This document shows, piece after piece, positions 57,202-64,000 of a DNA stretch of 64,000 nt (position 1 is the stretch's first letter; every line of letters begins with the position of its first letter). Where the stretch lies: the NCBI RefSeq assembly GCF_014251575.1, contig NZ_CP059191.1, positions 62,001 to 126,000 on the forward strand, given 5' to 3'. The notes under the pieces were generated by a model. The model searched no databases and was not told the DNA's origin. It saw only the letters and a program-made list of their open reading frames with translations. A program made the translations under genes and the position numbers. The DNA comes from Blattabacterium cuenoti. Its GTDB lineage: Bacteria > Bacteroidota > Bacteroidia > Flavobacteriales > Blattabacteriaceae.

Positions 57202-57363
57202 ATGATGATAATTAAGTTTATAGGATTTTTACTTTTTTTGGTAGTGACTATATCTGGTTTTTGGTGTGTTTTTTTTCTATCTATTTTTAGTATTTACTGG
57301 GTTATTCTAAGTATATTCATCAATTTTTTGATGAATTTTATAACAAAAAGAAAAAAATTATAA
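57202..57363 (+). CDS. Hypothetical small membrane protein (53 aa)
   Basis: An ATG ORF of 53 codons, mostly Phe, Ile, Leu and Val, with two likely membrane segments and a basic tail (FITKRKKL). Its stop at 57361-57363 is one base before the ATG of the DivIC/FtsB-like gene, an arrangement that suggests translational coupling. I do not recognise a family. AT-rich DNA easily makes hydrophobic ORFs, so it may be chance. Confidence 0.4.
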   Translation: MMIIKFIGFLLFLVVTISGFWCVFFLSIFSIYWVILSIFINFLMNFITKRKKL

Positions 57364-57364
57364 A

Positions 57365-57661
57365 ATGTTTAAAAACAAATACTTATGGATAAGTTTCTTT
57401 TTCTTTATATGGATGTCTTTTTTTGATTCCAATTCTTTAATGCTACATTATAAGTTTAATAATAGTATCCAAGAAATGATATTAGATAGAGATTCTTTAA
57501 AAAAGAAAGTTTTATCAGAAGATAATCATTTAAAAAAATTGACTACAGATCCTAAATATCTAGAAAAATTAGCAAGAGAAAAATTTTACATGAAAAAAGA
57601 AGATGAAGATTTATTTGTTATATCCAGCAAAAATCAGATAAAACTGATAAAAATAACCTAA
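57365..57661 (+). CDS. DivIC/FtsB-like septum formation initiator protein
   Basis: 98 residues: one N-terminal membrane segment (WISFFFFIWMSFFDS), a short coiled coil (IQEMILDRDSLKKKVLSEDNHLKKL) and the family's LEKLAREKFYMKKEDEDLF block. FtsB/DivIC proteins link early and late division proteins at the septum. Very short but clear. Convergent with mnmG, six bases apart. Confidence 0.87.
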   Translation: MFKNKYLWISFFFFIWMSFFDSNSLMLHYKFNNSIQEMILDRDSLKKKVLSEDNHLKKLTTDPKYLEKLAREKFYMKKEDEDLFVISSKNQIKLIKIT

Positions 57662-57667
57662 TCAACC

Positions 57668-59542
57668 TTAACGTCCCATATAAATGAGTAAAATGCTTAA
57701 ATCAGAAGGAGAAATTCCACTGATTCTTGATGCTTGCGCTAATGATACTGGACGATAATAATCCAATTTTTCTCTTGCTTCTAAGGAAATAGATTGAATT
57801 TTTTTATAATCAAAATTATTTGGAATTTTTAGATTTTCTAATTTTAATAATTTTTTCGCATTTTCTTTTTCTCTATCTATATATCCTTTATATTTTATTT
57901 GAATAGAAACTTGTTCCAATATTTCTTGATTAAAATCATTTTTTTTAATTTCTTCCATTAAAAAAGGAATGGATATAATGTCTTTTATATCAATCTCAGA
58001 ACGAGATAAAATAGTTTCTATTTTTTTATCATGATATATTCTAGGAGACTTTTTATCATCTAAAATGGGATTTATAACTTTCGGTTCAAAATTTTTTTTT
58101 TGAAATAGATATATACATTTTTCTATTTTATATTTTTTTTTATCTAATATTTTCATTTTTTCTTCTGAAATTAAACCAATATTGTATCCCATAGGTGTTA
58201 ACCTAACATCTGCATTATCTTGCCGTAATAACATTCTATATTCAGCTCTTGAAGTAAACATTCTATAAGGTTCTTCTGTTCCTTTTGTAATTAAATCATC
58301 TATTAAAACCCCAATATAAGCTTGATTTCTTTTAAGAAGAAACGGTTCTTCTTCACGAATTTTTAAATGAGCATTGATTCCTGCCATTAATCCTTGAGAA
58401 GCAGCTTCTTCATATCCAGTAGTACCATTAATTTGTCCAGCAAAAAAAAGGTTTTTTATAACCTTACTCTCCAAAGTAGGTTTTAATTGTTCGGGAGGAA
58501 AATAATCATATTCAATTGCATATCCAGGTCTTAATATTTTCACTTTTTCAAATCCATAAATTTTTTTTAATGACTGATATTGTACTTCTTCTGAAAAAGA
58601 AGTGGAAAAACCATTGACATACACTTCTGCAGTATTCCACCCTTCAGGTTCTACAAAAATAGGATGTTCTTTTTTCTCAGAAAATCTAAAAATCTTTTCT
58701 TCTATAGAAGGACAGTATCTTGGACTGACTCCTTGAATAGATCCTGTAAAAATTGGAGAGGAATTGAAATTTTTACGTATTAAATCATGTACTTTTTGAT
58801 TTGTAGAAGTTATATAACATTTTCGTTGTCTAGTTAATTTTTTCGTTTCATAAGAAAAAGAAAATTTTTTTGGATGAGAATCTCCATATTGAGATTTCAT
58901 TTTCTCATAATTTAAGGAACGTCCATCTACCCTTGGGGATGTTCCAGTTTTCATTCTACCATATTTTAATCCAAAGTATTTGGTTAATTGTTCCGTGATC
59001 CCCCTAACTTCTTTTTCTGCTATTCTTCCTCCATCAATTTTTTTTTTCCCAATATGTATTTTTCCATTTAAAAAAGTACCATTTGTAAGTATAACTGATT
59101 TTCCTTTAATTTTTAATCCAAAAAAAGTTTTTACACCTTTCACTTGATCTTTTTCTATAATTAAAGAAGTCACTGTGTCTTGATATAGATCTAATTGAAC
59201 ATTTTTTTCTAAAAAAAATCTCCAATAATAGGAAAATAACTTTCTATCGCATTGAGCTCTAGGACTCCACATAGCTGGTCCTTTGGATTTATTCAGCATT
59301 CTAAATTGAATCATGCTATAATCAGCAATGATTCCAGAATAACCCCCTAAAGCATCTATTTCTCTAATCATTTGTCCTTTGGCTATGCCTCCTATAGCTG
59401 GATTACATGACATTTGACCTATAGTTTGTAAATTTGTAGTAATAAGTAAAGTTTTAGAACCCATATTAGAAGATGCGGAAGCAGCTTCTGCTCCAGAATG
59501 TCCTCCACCAACCACTATAATATCATATATATCTAAAAACAT
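57668..59542 (-). CDS. mnmG: tRNA uridine 5-carboxymethylaminomethyl modification enzyme MnmG
   Basis: 624 residues. FAD Rossmann motif IIVVGGGHSGAEAASASSNMG at the start, SCNPAIGGIAKGQ, TGTSPRVDGRS, and the C-terminal GYEEAASQGLMAGIN and DDLITKGTEEPYRMFTSRAEYR blocks. With MnmE it modifies U34 of several tRNAs, the same position thiolated by MnmA. Ten bases downstream of ybeY. Confidence 0.96.
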   Translation of the reverse strand: MFLDIYDIIVVGGGHSGAEAASASSNMGSKTLLITTNLQTIGQMSCNPAIGGIAKGQMIREIDALGGYSGIIADYSMIQFRMLNKSKGPAMWSPRAQCDRKLFSYYWRFFLEKNVQLDLYQDTVTSLIIEKDQVKGVKTFFGLKIKGKSVILTNGTFLNGKIHIGKKKIDGGRIAEKEVRGITEQLTKYFGLKYGRMKTGTSPRVDGRSLNYEKMKSQYGDSHPKKFSFSYETKKLTRQRKCYITSTNQKVHDLIRKNFNSSPIFTGSIQGVSPRYCPSIEEKIFRFSEKKEHPIFVEPEGWNTAEVYVNGFSTSFSEEVQYQSLKKIYGFEKVKILRPGYAIEYDYFPPEQLKPTLESKVIKNLFFAGQINGTTGYEEAASQGLMAGINAHLKIREEEPFLLKRNQAYIGVLIDDLITKGTEEPYRMFTSRAEYRMLLRQDNADVRLTPMGYNIGLISEEKMKILDKKKYKIEKCIYLFQKKNFEPKVINPILDDKKSPRIYHDKKIETILSRSEIDIKDIISIPFLMEEIKKNDFNQEILEQVSIQIKYKGYIDREKENAKKLLKLENLKIPNNFDYKKIQSISLEAREKLDYYRPVSLAQASRISGISPSDLSILLIYMGR

Positions 59543-59552
59543 GATTATTTTT

Positions 59553-59969
59553 TCAAAATTTAAATAAATTTAAATAAAACTCTTCTTTTTTTTTCATTAT
59601 CTTTTTATCCATTTTTTTTTGATCATCATATCCTAAAAGGTGTAATACAGCATGTATCATCACACGTTTTAATTCAACCAGGAAAGATTGATTCCATCGT
59701 TTAGAATTTTCAAAAACACGATCTACACTAATAAATATATCTCCAGATATCCATTTATCGATAGAATAATTAAATGAAAGTACATCTGTATAAAAATTTT
59801 TTTGCAAATATTTTTCATTCATGTCCAAAATAAAATTATCATTACAAAAAACATAATTAATATTACCAATATACATTCCTTCATTATTTAACAAAATACA
59901 GATTTCTTTAATAAAGAAAGATTTATCTTGAATAAGAAAATCAGAGTTTTCATAAAATAATTTAATCAT
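59553..59969 (-). CDS. ybeY: Endoribonuclease YbeY (16S rRNA maturation)
   Basis: 138 residues. The zinc motif is HAVLHLLGYDDQ near residue 110: two His as usual, with Asp in the third ligand position, which I recall as common in Bacteroidota. Upstream blocks NYVFCNDNFILDMNEKYLQ and TDVLSFNY match. It is an rRNA-processing and quality-control RNase. Divergent from pssA with 31 bases between. Confidence 0.92.
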   Translation of the reverse strand: MIKLFYENSDFLIQDKSFFIKEICILLNNEGMYIGNINYVFCNDNFILDMNEKYLQKNFYTDVLSFNYSIDKWISGDIFISVDRVFENSKRWNQSFLVELKRVMIHAVLHLLGYDDQKKMDKKIMKKKEEFYLNLFKF

Positions 59970-60000
59970 TATTTTAAAGGATAATTAATTTTTACATGTT

Positions 60001-60702
60001 TTGAAAAAAATCAAAAAAATAATTCCAAACATTTTTACTTTATTGAATTTATTTTGTGGATGCATATCCATAATTTTTTTACAATCAAAAAATTTTGAAT
60101 GCTCATTTATTGCTACTTTATTTTCAATAATTTTTGATTTTTTAGATGGTTTTATGTCTAGGTTCATAAAAAACGAAAATCAATTCGGAAAAGAATTAGA
60201 TTCTCTCGCTGATATGGTTTCTTTTGGAATAGTTCCATCCATAATAGTTTTCCTGTTATTGAAAACAATGAAAAAAAAAATACCATTTTTTGAATGGTTT
60301 TCTTTTTTCATTGCCATTTTTTCCGCATGTCGTTTAGCTAAATTTAATATGAATCCTTATAATAATTATAGAGGATTGACGACCCCTGTCAATACTTTAT
60401 TTTTTTCTTCTTTATCTATTGTAACTATTTCTTCTACAGTTCCTTTATTTATAAAAAATTTCATAATGTCTCCTATCATAATATTTTTTCTGATATTCTT
60501 TTCTTGTTATTTTATGGTTTCTAAAATACCAATGATTTCGTTTACTTTTCAAGGTTTTTCTTGGAAAAAGAATAAAATCCGTTATATTTTCTTATTGATT
60601 AGTATATTTCTTTTATTAACTTTACATGTAATAGCTTTACCATGCATTATTATTTTTTACATAACAATTTCAACCTATTTTCATAGATTGAAAAATTCAT
60701 AA
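60001..60702 (+). CDS. pssA: CDP-diacylglycerol-serine O-phosphatidyltransferase
   Basis: 233 residues with about seven membrane segments. The CDP-alcohol transferase motif reads DGFMSRFIKNENQFGKELDS followed by LAD, i.e. DGxxxR...G...D...D. It makes phosphatidylserine, the precursor of phosphatidylethanolamine. No ATG is available: an ATG at 59996 stops after two codons, so the TTG at 60001 is used; homology begins at once (KIIPNIFTLLNLFCGCISI). Confidence 0.92.
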   Translation: MKKIKKIIPNIFTLLNLFCGCISIIFLQSKNFECSFIATLFSIIFDFLDGFMSRFIKNENQFGKELDSLADMVSFGIVPSIIVFLLLKTMKKKIPFFEWFSFFIAIFSACRLAKFNMNPYNNYRGLTTPVNTLFFSSLSIVTISSTVPLFIKNFIMSPIIIFFLIFFSCYFMVSKIPMISFTFQGFSWKKNKIRYIFLLISIFLLLTLHVIALPCIIIFYITISTYFHRLKNS

Positions 60703-60706
60703 TAAT

Positions 60707-61477
60707 ATGAAATTAAAACTTCATCGTCCCATTTGTTTTTTTGATATAGAAGCAACAGGAATCAATATCGGAAAAGATAGAATTATAGAAATATCCATAT
60801 TAAAAATATTTACTAATGGAAATCAAGAAGATAAAACTTGGTTGGTCAACCCTGGAATTCCTATTCCTACACAATCAACAGCTATTCATGGAATTAAAGA
60901 TGAAGATGTAGCAGGAAAACTTAGATTTAAAGATGTGGCCTTTATCATTTTTAAAATGATTGAAAATACAGACCTAGCAGGATATAATTCTAATAGATTT
61001 GATATACCAATTTTAGCAGAAGAAATGCTTCGTGCAGGAATATCTTTCGATATTAAAAAATACAAAACTATAGACGTGCAAGTTATATTTCATAAAATGG
61101 AGCCTAGAACACTTTCTGCTGCTTATAAATATTATTGCAGTAAAGATCTTATGAAAGCTCATAGTTCAAAAGCAGATGCATTTGCTACATATGAAATACT
61201 ACTGGCACAATTGGAAAAATATGAAAATTTAAAAAAAGATGTCAAAAGTCTAAATCAATTTTCTCACCAAAAAAATATAGCAGATCTTGCTGGATTTGTC
61301 AAAATAGATGAAGAAGGAAACGAAATATTTAATTTTGGAAAATATAAAGGAGAAAAGGTTTTTGAAATTTTTGAAAAAGACCCCAATTATTATGGATGGA
61401 TACAAAATTCAGATTTTCCATTATACACAAAAAAAATATTAACAGGAGTTAAATTAAGAAGATTTAATAAATCTTAA
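60707..61477 (+). CDS. DEDDh-type 3'-5' exonuclease
   Basis: 256 residues of the DnaQ/epsilon-like exonuclease family. The DEDDh residues lie in FFDIEATGI (Asp, Glu), GYNSNRFDIPIL (Asp) and AHSSKADAFATYEIL (His, Asp). A C-terminal stretch (FNFGKYKGEKVFEIFEKDPNYYGWI) resembles a small domain seen in flavobacterial homologues annotated as 3'-5' exonucleases. It is probably a stand-alone repair or proofreading nuclease. Four bases after pssA. Confidence 0.88.
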   Translation: MKLKLHRPICFFDIEATGINIGKDRIIEISILKIFTNGNQEDKTWLVNPGIPIPTQSTAIHGIKDEDVAGKLRFKDVAFIIFKMIENTDLAGYNSNRFDIPILAEEMLRAGISFDIKKYKTIDVQVIFHKMEPRTLSAAYKYYCSKDLMKAHSSKADAFATYEILLAQLEKYENLKKDVKSLNQFSHQKNIADLAGFVKIDEEGNEIFNFGKYKGEKVFEIFEKDPNYYGWIQNSDFPLYTKKILTGVKLRRFNKS

Positions 61478-61484
61478 AAAACTA

Positions 61485-63326
61485 TCATCTAACAATATCT
61501 TCTAATCTCTTTGAGATAAAATCAGTGAGATTTTTTCCGTGAAGCAAATTTTTGGATAAAAGAGTTAAATTCAAAGCTTCTTGAATCATTTCTTTTCTTT
61601 TCTCTTCAAATGTTTCTTGTAATATTTTTTTCATCAAAATATGATTTGTATTTACTATCAATTGATAATATTTTTTTTGATCTCTTTCTACAAGATCCCT
61701 TCCTATAGAATTCATTTCTTTGATTCTTCTTAAAAACTCCGGAACGATAATTAAAAAAGGATAATCTTTTTTGGATAAATTTTCTAATTGTATGGAAAAT
61801 TTATAATCATCCACTAAATGAGTATTAATAAGATTTTTCAAATCTTGTTTCTCTTTTTCAGAAAGTTCTGAATCATATTTTTTCTCTTTATCAATTAATT
61901 TTTCAATATGATCTGAATCTACTCTAACAAAAGAAATTTCCTTGTCATAAAATTCTAATTTTTGTATTAAATGAACTGAAAGAGGACTATCCAAAATTAA
62001 AACTTCATAATTTCTATCTTTTGCTTCTTTAATGTAACTATGTTGTTCTTCTTTATCTGAAGAATAAAGAAAAACAATTTTTCCTTCTTTATTTTTTTGA
62101 ATTTGACTTATTTTTTCTTTAAACTCTTTTAAAGTAAAATAAACGTTATCGATAGTATAAAAAATTAAAAATTTAATAGCTTTATCAAAAAAGTTTTGTG
62201 TACTAATCATTCCGTATTCTACTATAATTTTTATATCTTCCCATTTTTTTTGAAAATCTTCTCTATTTGAAAGAAATAGAGAATTTAGCTTATCAGAAAC
62301 TTTTCTTGTTATGTATCTGGATATATTTTTAACAGATGTATTTGACTGTAAATGAGAACGTGATACATTAAGAGGGATATCTGTAGAATCTATAACTCCT
62401 CTTAATAAGCTAAGGAAATCTGGAACAATTCCCTCTAAATTATCCGTAATATAAACTTGATTTTGATACAAATGAATTTTATCTTTCTGTATGTCAATTC
62501 TTCTTTCTATTTTAGGAAAAAATAAAATTCCTGTAAGATGAAAAGGATGATCTATATTTAAATGGACCCAAAATAAAGGATCTTCTAACTGATTAGGATA
62601 TAATTCATGATAAAAATCTAAATAATTTTTATCAATCAATTGAAGTGGATTTTTATTCCAAGCAGGATGAATATTATTGACAATAGTTTCTTTATCATTC
62701 TTTTCTTTAGAAGATAAATGAATTTCTACAGGCATAAATTTACAATATTTTTGTATCAATTTTAAAATACGATTATATTCTAAAAATTCCTTACTATCTT
62801 CATTAAGAAATAAAACTATTTCTGTTCCTCTATCTCTTTTTTCAATTTCTTTCATTATAAAATTAGGAGAACCTTCGCAAGACCAAAATATAGATGATGC
62901 TTCTTTTTGATAACTTTGAGTGAAAAGAATGACTTTATTAGCTACCATAAAAGAAGAATAAAATCCCAACCCAAAATGACCAATAATATGACTATCTTTT
63001 TCAGATGTATTATATTTTTTAATAAATTCTTCTGCTCCAGAAAAAGCTATTTGATTAATATATTTTTTTACTTCTTCTTTGGTCATTCCAATCCCATTAT
63101 CTATGACATGAATAGTTTTATTTTCTTGATCTATTAGAACATTAACTTTCAAATCATCTACAATATCATCCAAATTTTCCAATTTAGCTATAGTTTTCAA
63201 TTTAATAATAGCATCTGTTGCATTAGAAACAAGTTCACGCAAAAAAACTTCTTGATCAGAATAAAGAAATCTTTTGATGATAGGGAAAATATTATCTGAA
63301 GTCACACTAATTTTATTATCCTCCAT
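61485..63326 (-). CDS. htpG: Molecular chaperone HtpG (Hsp90)
   Basis: 613 residues from the ATG at 63326; an upstream in-frame ATG at 63374 lies in front of the homology and is not preferred. GHKL ATPase: FLRELVSNATDAIIKL, DNGIGMTKEEV, IGHFGLGFYSSFMVA and RGTEIVLFLNEDSKEF. Middle domain and C-terminal dimer domain follow. A TGWCAnnnTGWCW-type site and a degenerate sigma-54-like string lie upstream, shared in pattern with grpE-dnaJ. Confidence 0.95.
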   Translation of the reverse strand: MEDNKISVTSDNIFPIIKRFLYSDQEVFLRELVSNATDAIIKLKTIAKLENLDDIVDDLKVNVLIDQENKTIHVIDNGIGMTKEEVKKYINQIAFSGAEEFIKKYNTSEKDSHIIGHFGLGFYSSFMVANKVILFTQSYQKEASSIFWSCEGSPNFIMKEIEKRDRGTEIVLFLNEDSKEFLEYNRILKLIQKYCKFMPVEIHLSSKEKNDKETIVNNIHPAWNKNPLQLIDKNYLDFYHELYPNQLEDPLFWVHLNIDHPFHLTGILFFPKIERRIDIQKDKIHLYQNQVYITDNLEGIVPDFLSLLRGVIDSTDIPLNVSRSHLQSNTSVKNISRYITRKVSDKLNSLFLSNREDFQKKWEDIKIIVEYGMISTQNFFDKAIKFLIFYTIDNVYFTLKEFKEKISQIQKNKEGKIVFLYSSDKEEQHSYIKEAKDRNYEVLILDSPLSVHLIQKLEFYDKEISFVRVDSDHIEKLIDKEKKYDSELSEKEKQDLKNLINTHLVDDYKFSIQLENLSKKDYPFLIIVPEFLRRIKEMNSIGRDLVERDQKKYYQLIVNTNHILMKKILQETFEEKRKEMIQEALNLTLLSKNLLHGKNLTDFISKRLEDIVR

Positions 63327-63353
63327 AAAACTAACATTTTTGAAAAAAATAAA

Positions 63354-63368
63354 ACAAAGATCATACCA
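63354..63368 (-). promoter_or_regulatory. Degenerate sigma-54-like promoter before htpG
   Basis: On the minus strand TGGTATGATCTTTGT has GG and G ten bases apart, but the -12 dinucleotide is GT, not GC. It lies 28-42 bases before the htpG ATG, comparable to grpE. Supported mainly by the flanking shared motif. Confidence 0.3.
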
Positions 63369-63381
63369 TAACAAATGAAAA

Positions 63382-63394
63382 AGACAGAATGTCA
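63382..63394 (-). promoter_or_regulatory. Operator-like motif upstream of htpG
   Basis: Minus strand TGACATTCTGTCT (GACA/TGTC inverted repeat) fits the same TGWCAnnnTGWCW pattern as TGTCATAATGACA before grpE, at a similar distance (13 versus 11 bases) from the promoter-like string. It overlaps the ftsY stop codon. Confidence 0.45.
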
Positions 63395-64000
63395 GCTTTC
63401 ATTGTTTTCAAAAAAAGAATTTATAAATTTTTTTCCATCAAATTCTTTCAAATCTTGTATCTTTTCACCTGTTCCTAGATATTGGATGGGGATTTTGAAT
63501 TGATCCATAATTCCTATTACTACTCCACCTTTAGCTGTCCCCTCTATTTTTGTCAATACAATAGAAGAAATTTTAACGAAATGAGTGAACTTTTTGACCT
63601 GTTCAAAAGCGTTTTGACCCGTACTTGCATCCAAAACAAGCATAATTTCATGAGGAGACTCAGGTATAATTTTTTTCATGACTCTACTTATTTTAGCAAG
63701 CTCTTCCATCAGACCAATACGATTTTGTAATCTACCAGCTGTGTCAATTAAGACCACATCTTTTTTTCTGGATTTAGCAGATTGTAAAGTATCATATGCT
63801 ACAGATGCTGGATCTGCATGCATATGTTGTTTTATTAAAGAAACTTGAGCTTTATTTGCCCATATTTCAAGTTGATCAACGGCTGCTTCCCTAAATGTAT
63901 CAGAAGCTCCTATAATTAAATTAAAACCTTTTTTCTTTAAAAAAAAAGACAATTTTCCAATTGTAGTTGTTTTTCCTACTCCATTGACTCCTACTATCAT
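63392..64000 (-). CDS. ftsY: Signal recognition particle receptor FtsY, 5' end outside window
   Basis: The C-terminal G domain of the SRP receptor; the gene runs off the right edge. G1 is GVNGVGKTTTIGKL, G2 region DTFREAAVDQLEIW, G3 VLIDTAGRLQNR, and the end matches GTGEKIQDLKEFD. The G4 motif reads TKIEGTAKGG where FtsY normally has TKLDGTAKGG: the Asp that recognises guanine is Glu here (codon GAG). The NG domain is otherwise intact. It docks SRP-ribosome complexes to the membrane. Downstream htpG is on the same strand. Confidence 0.93.
   Translation of the reverse strand: MIVGVNGVGKTTTIGKLSFFLKKKGFNLIIGASDTFREAAVDQLEIWANKAQVSLIKQHMHADPASVAYDTLQSAKSRKKDVVLIDTAGRLQNRIGLMEELAKISRVMKKIIPESPHEIMLVLDASTGQNAFEQVKKFTHFVKISSIVLTKIEGTAKGGVVIGIMDQFKIPIQYLGTGEKIQDLKEFDGKKFINSFFENNES

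Noticed and set aside
59620..59660. YbeY third zinc ligand as Asp instead of His
   Set aside because: Asp at this place is common in Bacteroidota as far as I know; not treated as loss of function.
1..64000. CRISPR arrays, insertion sequences, prophage or toxin-antitoxin modules
   Set aside because: No regularly spaced repeats, transposase or integrase motifs, or paired small ORFs of such types were seen by eye.

Overview
The window comes from a strongly AT-rich, gene-dense, reduced genome of the Bacteroidota (Flavobacteriia). The best match I know is Blattabacterium, the obligate symbiont of cockroaches. The lineage call rests on an alternative complex III operon (actABCDEF), a GYDIA-type GHMP kinase, a GldE-like CorC protein next to mutY and an HU gene, a DUF3127 protein, and a DnaJ with only two zinc-finger CxxCxGxG repeats. 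The symbiont call rests on long A and T runs inside genes, very short spacers, few paralogues, no mobile elements, and a kept isoleucine/valine pathway beside eroding genes. The species is inferred; no search was run.

Layout. 1-4118: the 3' part of dnaX, a ClpC without its N-domain, and an endonuclease III without its Fe-S cysteines. 4121-8517 (minus): a DUF3127 protein, an SPFH protein, a SufT-like protein and an M16 peptidase pair. 8635-16723: the alternative complex III operon. 16714-20679 (minus): trkH, trkA, a broken hemD and a frameshifted hemC. 20730-25559: tsaB, a frameshifted nadE, folE with a doubtful start, cysS and a cystathionine synthase/lyase. 25701-30550: atpB-E-F-H-A-G. 30622-34736: trpS, grpE-dnaJ behind a sigma-54-like promoter, and mnmA. 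34737-35082: the only long gene-free stretch, with hairpins and a terminator-like stem directly before ilvD. 35083-41185: ilvD-B-N-C-A. 41190-51828: two tRNA-Leu genes, dapB, lepB, rhomboid, mutL, ribH, a TPR protein, the GldE-like gene, mutY, HU, a 29-residue basic protein and rng. 51842-61477: gltA, GYDIA kinase, fabD, tatD, fumC, a small membrane ORF, a DivIC/FtsB-like gene, mnmG, ybeY, pssA and an exonuclease. 61485-64000 (minus): htpG and the 3' part of ftsY.

How the genes work together. The energy genes form a quinol-oxidising respiratory complex (Act) feeding proton-motive force to the ATP synthase, with citrate synthase and fumarase from the TCA cycle. The ilv block supplies Ile and Val, and dapB the lysine/diaminopimelate branch. 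GrpE, DnaJ, HtpG and ClpC are proteostasis genes, and grpE and htpG share a TGWCAnnnTGWCW upstream motif.

The most notable signal is a cluster of reading-frame problems between about 16.7 and 22.3 kb. hemC and nadE each need exactly one extra A inside a poly-A run to give a full-length family-like protein. folE has a natural ATG start that is out of frame by the same one A in another run. hemD has lost its N-terminus and carries a frameshift of the opposite sign outside a long run. Runs of 12 and 13 A in atpG and tatD stay in frame. This could be transcriptional slippage rescue, early pseudogenisation, or homopolymer under-calling in the assembly; the sequence alone cannot decide. I found no CRISPR array, phage, transposon or clearly new multi-gene system.
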